Source: Cylindrotheca closterium (taxonomy: Eukaryota; Bacillariophyta; Bacillariophyceae; Bacillariales; Bacillariaceae). From it: a stretch of 64,000 nucleotides of DNA. Each line of letters starts with the position of its first letter. Positions within the stretch are counted from its first letter, which is position 1. Positions 54,774-64,000 of the stretch are shown piece by piece. The DNA lies in NCBI GenBank assembly GCA_933822405.4, contig CAKOGP040000225.1:1-64000 (forward strand). The letters are read 5' to 3'. The translations under genes were made by a program, and so were the position numbers. Below the pieces are notes generated by a model. The model saw only the letters and a program-made list of their open reading frames with translations. It did not search any database and was not told where the DNA came from.

Positions 54774-56700
54774 TTAGGCATCGAAGATTTGCGAATGCAC
54801 AGGTACCCCGGTATCCCAGTGGCCAGCATGCTCGACGGTTCCATCCTTATACTCCGATTGACCCATTCCATGGGCCAGGTCATTTTCAAAATCCCCAATG
54901 TACTTGGCACCAGATGGCATGACGACCGTACCATGTCCATGTCTCTCGCCTTGCTCAAACTGACCCCTATACTCGGAGCCATCCGAATACTGGTGCGATC
55001 CAAAACCATGGGATTGTCCATTTTCAAAGAGACCTTCGTGAGTGGAACCAGTGCGACCATCCGTCATTGTACCCTCGTACATTTGGTTGTCCTTGAACCG
55101 GCCTTCAAAGGTTTTTCCACTGGCGTACTTGAGAATGCCAGTTCCTTCTTTCTTATCTTGCTCAAAGTATCCGTGATAGACACTACCCATGCCATCTCGG
55201 AAGATCGCCTTGCCATGCCAGTGACCTTCTTCCCAGGATCCCTGGTACCGCGCCCTGCCTGGGTAAATCATGCTGGTCGAAGGTATTGAGAAAAAAACGC
55301 CGACGAAAATGAAACAAAATGATAAGAGAAAAGCCATCGTACCTTCCATGTCCATGCGGTAGTTGCGTCTCGGCATCCAGGCTTCCACTGTAAAGCCCAC
55401 GACGGTTGCACGCATCGGTGATGTGCTGGCAATTCACTTGGACGGTGGAAGTGGTCTGATGCTTTTCATTGGGTTTCGTGGCCAGTTGGGGACTTGACAA
55501 ATCATCATCGCTGTCCTCGTCTTCCGTTACGACTCGATTGAGGCTCAATTCTCGAGGCAGTTCCCGAACCCGGACAGTAGGAGCAACAATGGTGGGCCTT
55601 CGGGGGTTTGTTGAAGGTCGCTTAGCAGCAGAGTCAGACGGAAGTGGATTCATGGACCAGCCAGAGCTTCTCCTGGAGTCCAATCGAAAGGCAGGGTCAG
55701 ATGAAATAGGATCGGTCGACCAGACCGAGCTGCCGTTAGAGTAGATGGAACTCATGCGCTTGAGTGATTCCAATCGTGGTGGTCCATTTTGACTTTTATC
55801 ATCTTCGTATGGTGTGTCAGGTTGGTAATGGATATCACGAGGATCTTTCTCCTTCAAATCACCCACCATTTCTATGGTGGTAGGCAAGGGAGTTCCTTTC
55901 CGTCCCAATTTCTTTGGACGAAAAAAAGGCCGTCGGGATTTCTTGAAGGACATACGACGAACGAATCTCCTGCTAGTAGTTCGGACGAAAGCAGATAAGG
56001 AATGCTTGCGCCTTGGTAGTTGATCGGACATGACTTCTTCTTCGTCTTGAGGGTTATTGGCATTGCGGATTTCAATGGTTTTATCATTTTTCTTGTCACG
56101 GTCTTGAGATAAAATATCTTCTTTCTTCACCTTTTCTTCCTCCTCCTCTTCGTCTTCTTCCGTAAGGGGGACCTTTGGAATAGAAAGAAAAGATTCGTGA
56201 ATGTAGTTGTTACTGGTGATGCTTTTGATGCTTTCGTCTTCCTCAGCTGAAGTGGTCGAAAAGGAAGCTAATTCGGCCATTCGTAGACTGGAAGTAGAAT
56301 TGGTAGACGCCGAATGGGAATTCGAACGACGTAGAACCCCTGGTCTAGGATTGCTAGACGGTGATGAAGAGGAAGACTTGGGCTTGATCCTTGTCTGTGG
56401 CGCTTGCTGTTGCTGAAGGCGCTGGATTTGCTCGTTCAGGTCTTCAATCATGGCATCCTTTTCAGCAAGTTGTTGGGCGTGGGCAAGCTTGACTCGACGG
56501 ATTTCGTCACGCAAGTATTCGTTGGCTTTTTTATATCGTTCCGATAGTGGTAACATCGCTTTGGGCGATGATAGGATGGGGGATGATAGATGCATCTGAT
56601 TGTCGTCGGCAAAAACTTTTCGGGTTTTGAATTTTTGTGATGGTTTGTGTCCCAATAATCTGGGAGAAAAATGAAGGAAAGGTTCAACCCTGTCGGACAT
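54774..56700 (-). CDS. MORN-repeat protein with coiled coil, two exons
   Basis: Exons 56700-55343 and 55272-54774 (join GHGSMIYPGR), 618 residues. The start at 56700 (MSDRVEPFL) is preferred to the longer frame, which begins with non-conserved sequence. Residues ~50-110 form a coiled coil (YKKANEYLRDEIRRV...QLQQ). Then follows a long Ser/Arg/Pro-rich disordered middle and, from ~445, six to seven MORN repeats: YDGxW-like units GSWEEGHWHGKAIF, GYFEQDKKEGTGIL, GRFKDNQMYEGTM, GLFENGQSHGFG, GQFEQGERHGHGTV and GDFENDLAHGMG. MORN repeats bind lipids or support scaffolds; the role is unknown, possibly membrane or cytoskeletal. Confidence 0.82.
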
Positions 56701-56982
56701 TTGTCGTATGTGACACCTTACATTTGTTACGCGGATCCCCGCGTGCGAGATCTGATTTTTAATCTTGATGCGACATGTGGGAATGGATGGTGAATGAAAT
56801 AGTTCTTGAGTGGGGATGAATAATAGAATAATAGAATGCATGGTATGCTGTTCCCCAACACAAATCTAAAAAGTAGTAAATATCAATATAAAGCTATGGT
56901 TTACATGGGTATGAATGGATCGAATGGTACGATCGATCCTCTTGGTGGAACTACAGTACTGTCAAGGACGCTAAATTGGCTC

Positions 56983-58866
56983 TTACCAACTGGCCACCAG
57001 CAAGATGGACGACAGCGCCACCATTGCCATTCTCGAAAACTGTATTCTAGAGCTACCACTGATGTGGACAATACGATCATATGCCATGGTTGGTTCCATG
57101 CTCGGCGGTTCGGTCGGCGCCAAGGTGGGGGCCAATTGGACCAAACAACTATCCACATCTGATTCCACACAGTCAGGAGTACCCTGGTCAATCAAAGATG
57201 ATGCAGGTGTGACCAATCCAGTTCTGTTGTTGTTATAGAGGGCCATCAAGCCACAGTACAAGTGATCGGGCTTGGGGGTGGCATAGTTGTTGACAGAAGA
57301 GTAGATGTCATTGTAAACTACCACAGGAGCGTCCTGCAGGAATTCATTGTCTTCAAAACAGCTGGCTTCGACAGACAATGGGCCGAAACTGCGAATGGCA
57401 TATCCAAATGGCTGCACACAAGGACAGTCTGTTAGCTTTAATTACAGGCCACAAGTGCAAGTTGTCATCCTAGCTCTGAAGCTACTTACTGTTGGGTTCG
57501 TTGCCTCTCCGTAGTCATTGTTCTCAAATAGGCAATGTTCGATGACCAATTCGCTTTGGTAGGTGTTTTCAATCATACTTGGAAGTCCATATTGCTTGTT
57601 GGCACGGTTGTTACGGAAGACGCACTGTCTGAATGCAACCTTGTGTCTGAGTTGAGTGGTGCTCACAGTGGTATCCTCCACTACATCAGTAGCATTCTCC
57701 TCCAAATACCGCGTGGCCGAAATTTGGTTTTGAACTCGACGCTGATGAAAGCCTTGGAATCCAGTATTGCCCGAATCGGCTGAAGCTCGCAACCTACGAG
57801 TGGTACTCTCCAAAGGTGCTTCACCATTCCATTGAATCAGGACAGGTGCCATGCTTTCTTGATCTCGGAAGACACAATCTTGAAATGTGACGTCGCCTGC
57901 GGCTTCCAGAACCACGGAGAAGAGGCTTTGGCCCACAAACGTCAATCCTTGAATAACGGCATTGTCCACAGTCTCTTGAATGCCCTCGAAGACACCATAA
58001 AAGGAGGTGACACCAAAATCTCCACCCTGAATGGTACAGTTGTTAGATCGGCTACCATCCAACCCACACTGGTAAATGACGTTGGGACGTAACATAATGT
58101 AGGATTGGCCATCAATGATTGTTCCATTGGCGTTCAAGGTCCCCATATTGAACACCGTGTCAGGACACAGCCAGTATTTTCGACGTCTAGAAGTATCTTG
58201 AATGTTGATTTCCATGTCGTGTACCTTGGAAAGATCATCAATGCAGTCGGGTGTGACGGAAGGGGCTGGGGATGGAACTTCTGATGGAGCCATAGATGGC
58301 GTACTCGATGGAGCGATACTGGGACTCATCGTGGGCATTTTTGTTGGAATGGCAGACGGCTGAGCTGTGGGTGATCTCGAAGGAGTAGCAGTGGGATGAG
58401 AACTAGCCATTACCGTGGGCGAAGTTGTCGGCTTGCTGGTGGGACTGCTCGATGCTTCAATGGTAGGAGTGACTGTTGGAGTGATTGTTGGGGTTATAGT
58501 AGCGGAAGCTGCCACTGCTATGACATCTTCAGCGGCTGCAGTCGTGGTTGCACTACCGACTGCTTGAGTGGGAGTGTGGGTAATGGCAGGGATCGCTCCG
58601 TGTGTTGGGCCAGCAGTACCTGCTAGGGTTGGAGTCTGAGTTGGCATGTTGGTTGCCGGTGTGACAGGAGGCGACGCCACCGATGCGACAGGAGCAGTCG
58701 CAGCAGAGCTTGAGGGCTCTCGCATTACAATACTATCAAGGAAAAGTGATCTGGACTTTTGTTGCTCCAATTTTGTTCCACTTGCATGACAAGTGTGGGA
58801 AGCTGCCATCAATGCAACAATAATTAGGCAACAGGTGTGCCTCGAAAAGTTCAGTTCTTTCATCAT
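56983..58866 (-). CDS. Secreted Pro/Thr-rich, beta-helix-like, probably GPI-anchored protein
   Basis: Exons 58866-57490 and 57411-56983 (phase 0), 601 residues. The signal peptide is MMKELNF...HTCHA. Residues 55-210 are a Pro-Thr-Ser-Ala stalk (PTITPTVTPTIE, SPTSKPTTSPT) like those of diatom cell-wall proteins. Residues ~215-460 resemble a parallel beta-helix of pectate-lyase type: NVIYQCGLDGS, NNCTIQGG, TFVGQSLFSVV, VTFQDCVFRDQ, VAFRQCVFRNN and IEHCLFENN. A basic TTRRLRASA segment interrupts it. A second PT-rich patch and a C-terminal hydrophobic end (MAMVALSSILLVASW) suggest a GPI anchor. It is probably a cell-surface or frustule-associated glycoprotein; enzymatic activity is not shown. Confidence 0.75.
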
Positions 58867-59146
58867 TCTAGAGTCTTCTTCTTTTCTTTGTCGCTTCTTC
58901 TATCAAATACGTTGTAAGTAACCCTGTTTAGATAGGTGGAGGTGTGTGGATGTTCTTGCGATTCTGATGTTGGAAGCATACGAATGGCGACTCACAAGCA
59001 CAACGCTTGAAGGTGCACGAAAAATACCATCACGCGATGCCGGCACGCTCGTGGTGCGCAGTTCAACGCTACGGTGCGCACCGTACGCAACTTCAATAAT
59101 AACGTGATGTTAGTAATTTTTATACTGTATATATTATCAAAATTTC
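58867..59146. other. Intergenic, no gene seen
   Basis: Presumed promoter of the beta-helix gene. GC-rich inverted motifs occur around 59040-59080 (GGTGCGCACC). No gene recognised. Confidence 0.4.
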
Positions 59147-62100
59147 TCAAAACAACACTATAGCTTGAGCTCGTTCTTCTACTTCCTCTGCCTCTTCCAA
59201 TTTTCCTGCGTGCCGAAAACATTCTGCCGCTGCTATACATGCTCTATGATGCACCCTCTTTTGCTCGTAGGTGTGGGCCGTCTTGCAAAAGGCTTGATCA
59301 GCTTTCTTTAACAATGTCAATGCTTCTTGGATTTTTCCTTCTTTTTGTCGAACCATGCCCAAGATGTAATTCACTTCAGCGATTCGAAAGGGATAGTCAC
59401 CAAGCTCACTCTCGTAAATCGCCCTGGCCATACTCAGATAGTCTCAAATTGCCCTTGACATGCCAGTACTTCCCCGATGCCATTATAGACAATTCCGAGG
59501 ACGATGTGATCGTCTCCAATAGTGGCTTTGAGAATGTCTTCTGCCGTTCGATATGAATTCATTGATTTATCCAAATCGGCTCCCTCACTTTTCTGTGCCC
59601 ATGCAATCCCCGCGAGTACTTTCGCAGCAATGTAGTGATCCTCGCATTCAGCTTCGACACAAATGTCGAAGGCGCGTTGGAAATAATCCATTGCTTTATC
59701 AAACTTTTTGAGATGCACATGCAGCCGGCCAATATCATATAGTACATCGACGTGGGAGTATGCATAGTCTCCAGACCTCGTCTCGTGCCAATCCAATGAG
59801 CGATTGAAGTTTTTGATAGCTCGTTTCTTATCCCCTAGATCCACCAAAGCGTTTGCGATTTTTCGGTATCCGATCGAAACACGAATATGATTATCGCCAA
59901 AAACGCGTTTGTCGATTCGCATTGCCTCTTCGTATGCTTCCATCGCTGATTGGGCCTTCCCTTGGCTTCTTTGTACATCACCAAGATTGCTCTGAGCCGA
60001 GGCCGTTTCTGTATTGTCTCCACCGAAAAGCTTCGTTGCAAGACTAAGCCCTTGTTGTGCTTTTGATATTGCTTCTTCAAGATTCTCTCGCTCGATCAGA
60101 ATCATAACCATATTGCTGTATATATCGACGATTGAATAATGTTCGTTACCGAAGACTTTCGTAACAATTCTAAAGGCTTTCGATTGCATGTCCATCGCTC
60201 CCTCGAACTTGCCCTGTGATAACAGTATGTTTCCAAGAGTAATGTAGATGTGGGCAATGGATGAATGATTTTCACCGACAGTATTCTTCTTGATGGCCAA
60301 GGCTCGGTTGCACAAGTCTATAGCATCATCGTGCATATTATTGTCCACGAGAGTTGACGCCTTCGAATCGTAGGTGCCGGCGACAGCAGAGCTCTCCTCT
60401 CCGTAATTTTTTGTCTTAATTTGTAATGCCGTGTTGAACATTTCCAACGCTTCGTCTAGTTTTCCCTGCCGATGCAAGAGCTCGCCCTTGTTATGGGACA
60501 CCGTCGCGACAAACGAATGCGCTGGTCCAACAGTTCGCCTGAATATCTCAAGAGCTTTTTCATAGTGTTCCGTTGCCTCCTCCAATTTATCTTGACGCAC
60601 AAGGACATGACCGATGCTATCGTAAGAATTTGCAACTGATTCATGGGTGTCATCGAATGCCTCCAATTTGATATTCAATGATTTCTGAAGAAGGTCCATG
60701 GCCGCATCTATTTTGCCCTGATCTTGCAGGATACCGGACATGTTATGGTAGATCCTGGCTAAAGATGGATGCTTTTCTCCAAGTCGCTCTTGGAATATAG
60801 TGGATGCCTTTTTGTACATTTCATATGCCTCATCATACCTATCGACTTGTTCCAGGACACCTGCACAATTATTGTACATTGCTGCTATTGCAGGATGTGT
60901 CACTCCGATGGAACTGGCGAAAAGCTGTATGGACTCCTCATACATGACAAGAGCTTCATTCATACTTCCTTTCTCTTGTAATATATCGGCGATAGTGCTG
61001 TAGATGCCTGCCATCATCGGATGCTTAGAACCAAGCCGCGAGGACTCCAATTGTGCTATTCTTTGATAGATTTGAATTGCATTGTCGTACTCGCACAGCT
61101 GCTTTGCGAATAATTTCCCCAATCTTTCGAGACGATCCACGTCCCGACACTCTGCGAGCAAGTTGGCCAGGAACGAGTCGTCAACAAATCTACCTTCACT
61201 GATCAACTGCAAGTCGTCCAGACGTTCCCTTAGACTTCCCGTCGCGCCAGCAAAGTATGATCGAAAGAACTCGTAGAACTCATGAGATCCAATCTCCTTT
61301 TCAAGCTCAATCATCTCTTTGTGGTGAAGCTGCACCTCGCAGATGTGATGGAAACCCTTCTTCGTATCAAGCTGAATATGTATACACATATCGCGGTATC
61401 CAGTCAGACTAGGTCTCTCAAAACGATTCTTCGCCTTTACAATATGAATAGTTTTCTTCTTGCGCAGATTGTGGACAAATCGCTCGATTTCTTTGGCAGA
61501 TCGAAACTCCACGCTTCCTCGGACGATATCATATAACCAAGACACCGCAGGTCCAGGACGCCTTCTACCATAATCATCTTCAGCTTTTTCTAGAGCACGT
61601 TCTTGTTGCTTCAAATCAGCAAAGCGCATTCCAACTTTGTTGAGACTTGTCCCGCAATCGTCGCAAACCTTGGATATCAATCGTTTGATTGTCTTCTCAT
61701 ATATTGGTTGAGCTACCTCTGCCGCGGCGTAGAGCTCATCAATTGTCTTGACAGCTACTCCGTGAACTGACTGTTGCTGATAAACTTCCTTATATTGGTC
61801 TTCCTTGTCAGGCAATTGTATCCCCCCGGAATCCGTTTTGAGTTTAAAGTTTGCCAAGCGATTATCCTCGTCCACTTCTTGGTACTTTGCGTCCATTTGT
61901 TGTCGACAATCCAAGTATCCTCGCAACGTATCGAGGAAGCTAATAGTTTCAGCTCGAAGCTCAGAAGACCGACTACTTGCTGAGCTGAAGATGGTTCTGG
62001 AGCTCGTCAGTGACGATCGTTTCAGCAAGGATGGTTCCAAGTTGATTCCTTTGGACTTGTTGTACATTTGATAGGCTTCATCCGTCTTCCCTTGCTTGAA

Positions 62101-62367
62101 GAGTACAGTGAAGAGTTCTTGATATATATCGCTCGCTTTCTTCCTTGCTGTTTTCTCACCCTCCTTGTTTCCCACCTTCTCGAGTATGGTTGCAACTTTT
62201 TCATAGGTTTCGGCCACGGTTGGATGTTTCTGGCCGACCGTCTGGAAGAGCATGGAAAGTGCTTTTCGGTAAAAGTCCAGCGCGTTTTTGTAGTCGCCTG
62301 TGGATTCCATGTAAGCTGCCATCTGTAAGGTTGCGGCAGTCTGTTTGGGATCGACATCATTGCTCAT
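59147..62367 (-). pseudogene. RelA/SpoT-like plus TPR (kinesin-light-chain type) protein, broken by a 3' frameshift
   Basis: A 977-codon frame from the ATG at 62367 stops at 59434-59436 (TGA); the next frame then continues from 59431 with MARAIYESELGDYPFRIAE, the expected sequel of the last TPRs, for 94 codons to 59147. Joining needs a shift by one base near 59435, so it is a real truncation, a polymorphism or an assembly error. N-terminus: two TPRs (1-115). Residues ~230-400: RelA/SpoT-like nucleotidyltransferase fold (SWLYDIVRGSVEF, VKAKNRFERPSLTGYRDM, CEVQLHHKEM). From 420: about 12 TPRs of 42 residues (YNNCAGVLEQVDRYDEAYEMY etc.). Whether it makes (p)ppGpp is unknown. The truncated product would still carry the enzyme-like part and most TPRs. 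Confidence 0.7.
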
Positions 62368-62824
62368 AGTCTTTGTTGTTGGTGGTTTTGTTGTTGTTGT
62401 GTCATGCTTGCTTTCTTGTGCTGGTGCGAATAACTTTCTGTTTTAGTCGATGGGGTCAAATATCGAATCACTGGACACATATCTACTGTACGTACATACA
62501 GTACATTACATTTTTTCGGACGGAATGCAGATTCCACGTCACATACCGTATGCGTCAAAAAATAAGAACGCGTCGTACACAACGTCGATGATTTTCTCAT
62601 CCATATCCCAGAAAAAACAAATTGAAGGCGTATCAAGCATTCAAGTATATTATCACACACCACACGACTGACAACTTCTTCTCAGAGTTACGACAGAACG
62701 AGAACCTGGGAAAGCGATTCTCAACGCAGTAGGAATAGAAGAACACAAAAACACCAGTAGACCAAACACAAAAAGATATCTTCTTTGTACTCACATATTT
62801 GTCGGTCACTCACTCACTACCACA
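62368..62824. promoter_or_regulatory. Divergent intergenic region of TPR and PDAT genes
   Basis: 457 bp between two divergent starts, so it must hold both promoters. No clear TATA box; a CTCACTCACTAC tract lies just before the PDAT ATG. No gene recognised. Confidence 0.4.
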
Positions 62825-64000
62825 ATGAGCACAAACAAAGAAGCAGCTGATGGGGCATCAGAAACAACATCGCATCCCCCCAACGTCGACGAATCGAGCC
62901 ATGAAGACTCGGTCGACACTTCGAAAGGAGAGAAACTTGATGATGAGAATACCAATAATTCACCAGAGACGGCAGAATCTGGTGACAATAACATGTCGAG
63001 AAAAAAATTTCTGCTTATGTTTGCAGCCATTGTACTCGCGGGACAATGGATGATGTATTCGGGTTTGAAGAATCATATTGATTCAGATAGTGGTATCATT
63101 CCACAACTACAGCACCAGCTCAATACCTTCAATGCTTTCAATGATACCTGGAATCGTTTTAATCAGTCCCGAACTCACCTGACACAAGAACGGTTGCGAC
63201 CTGGCTTTCAGTTAGCGGAAGAGGGTGCTCATGGAAAGTATCCTGTAATCATGATCCCTGGATTTGTCACGAGTGGTCTGGAAATTTGGCAAGGAAAGGA
63301 ATGCGCCAAGAAATATTTTCGCACACGTATGTGGGGAGGCGCTGGAAGCGTACAGCAGTGGCTTATGGAGCGGCATTGTGTCATGGAACATTTGACTTTA
63401 GATCCTGTTACTGGAAAAGATCCAGAAGGAATCAGAATACGATCCGCACAAGGATTTGAGGCAGCAGACTACTTTGTTGGCAACTATTGGGTTTGGGGCA
63501 AGATATTGGAATCCTTGGCAGATGTTGGGTATGATGGCTCCATAATGAGCATGGAGAGTTACGACTGGCGACTTTCCTTTCCAAAGTTAGAGGAGCGAGA
63601 CGGGTTCTTCACCAAACTCAAATACAAAATTGAGGCTTTTCACAAAGTCACTGGAAAGAAGATTGTGCTCACATCGCACTCGCTTGGGGTACTTTTAGTG
63701 CACTATTTCTTTGCATGGGTCTCTGACGAAGACCCAAATTGGGTCGACAACCACATTCATGCCTATGTCAATATTGCTGGATCTCATTTGGGTGTTCCCA
63801 AGGCTGCGAGTGCCTTGCTTTCTGGCGAGATGAGTGATACAATTTTCATGGGAACCGCAGGTTCGCTTATCGAACAGTTCATTGGGCGCAAGGTCCGCTG
63901 CGATCTGTGGCGATCATGGGGTTCTTTGTGGCACATGCTGCCGAAAGGAAGTGATGGTTTCTGGGAGAATATCATCACTATGACAGACGGAGAAGGAACC
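62825..64000 (+). CDS. PDAT: Phospholipid:diacylglycerol acyltransferase (PDAT/LCAT family), partial at right edge
   Basis: Open from ATG 62825 to the window end without stop (392 codons, C-terminus missing). Residues 1-58 are an acidic, hydrophilic tail, followed by one membrane helix (KKFLLMFAAIVLAGQWMMY). Then the LCAT/PDAT opening PVIMIPGFVTSGLEIWQGK...YFRTRMWGG (lid and oxyanion region), YDGSIMSMESYDWRLSF, and the lipase-like nucleophile elbow TSHSLGVLLVHYFF, where SHSLG stands for the usual GHSMG/PHSMG. NIAGSHLGVPKAASALLSGE follows. PDAT moves an acyl chain from phospholipid to diacylglycerol to make triacylglycerol, at the ER. The catalytic Asp and His lie beyond the edge. Confidence 0.9.
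   Translation, partial: MSTNKEAADGASETTSHPPNVDESSHEDSVDTSKGEKLDDENTNNSPETAESGDNNMSRKKFLLMFAAIVLAGQWMMYSGLKNHIDSDSGIIPQLQHQLNTFNAFNDTWNRFNQSRTHLTQERLRPGFQLAEEGAHGKYPVIMIPGFVTSGLEIWQGKECAKKYFRTRMWGGAGSVQQWLMERHCVMEHLTLDPVTGKDPEGIRIRSAQGFEAADYFVGNYWVWGKILESLADVGYDGSIMSMESYDWRLSFPKLEERDGFFTKLKYKIEAFHKVTGKKIVLTSHSLGVLLVHYFFAWVSDEDPNWVDNHIHAYVNIAGSHLGVPKAASALLSGEMSDTIFMGTAGSLIEQFIGRKVRCDLWRSWGSLWHMLPKGSDGFWENIITMTDGEGT

Overview
The window is nuclear DNA of a eukaryote, most probably a pennate diatom. The reasons are: short GT-AG introns in many genes; plastid-type presequences in which a signal peptide is followed by Phe at the predicted cleavage site (the fructose-bisphosphatase at 50073 and the methyltransferase at 39047); a DUF6824 domain; BspA-type leucine-rich repeats; a Lys/Ser/Ala-rich secreted protein resembling silaffins; and a Ty1/copia gag-pol with the LDSHA protease motif of diatom CoDi elements. 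No species is claimed.

Layout. 1-5 kb: the 5' half of a Copia retrotransposon on the minus strand (gag, then an in-frame TGA, then protease-pol running off the left edge), a FAM173-like methyltransferase, and a dead Copia RNase H tail. 5.5-8.5 kb: an eight-exon secreted Cys-rich protein whose exon-intron unit is tandemly duplicated. 8.6-12.8 kb: gene-poor DNA holding a 1.48-kb foldback element with ~185-192-bp inverted arms and a 5-bp target-site duplication. 12.7-23.1 kb: a ~5-kb tandem segmental duplication, each unit carrying an Argonaute/Piwi gene and a small secreted silaffin-like gene, all on the minus strand. The left unit is decayed (two frameshifts and a stop in the Argonaute, a broken silaffin-like frame); the right unit is intact and keeps the apparent DEDH slicer residues. 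This is the most interesting locus here.

24-64 kb is compact and ordinary, with many divergent and convergent pairs. It holds: a coiled-coil protein; a small secreted protein; a TPR protein; a 4-TM protein with a KKxx tail; a double HMG-box protein; a BMT5-like methyltransferase with C2H2 fingers; a SETD9-like SET protein; a large multi-pass membrane protein; a methyltransferase predicted for the thylakoid lumen; an RCE1-type CAAX protease; a DTW-domain protein; an SPX-MFS phosphate transporter; a BspA-LRR/ankyrin protein; a DUF6824 protein; plastid fructose-1,6-bisphosphatase; an HExxH protein; a ParB/sulfiredoxin-like protein; a MORN protein; a PT-rich beta-helix cell-surface protein; a RelA/SpoT-like plus TPR protein with a 3' frameshift; and the start of a PDAT/LCAT acyltransferase at the right edge.

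No operons are expected in a nuclear genome and none is claimed. Functional themes are RNA silencing beside repeats, phosphate and carbon/lipid metabolism, and RNA modification. I recognised no rRNA, tRNA or CRISPR. Exon borders were chosen by eye from GT-AG sites, reading-frame phase and protein continuity, and have not been checked against transcripts.
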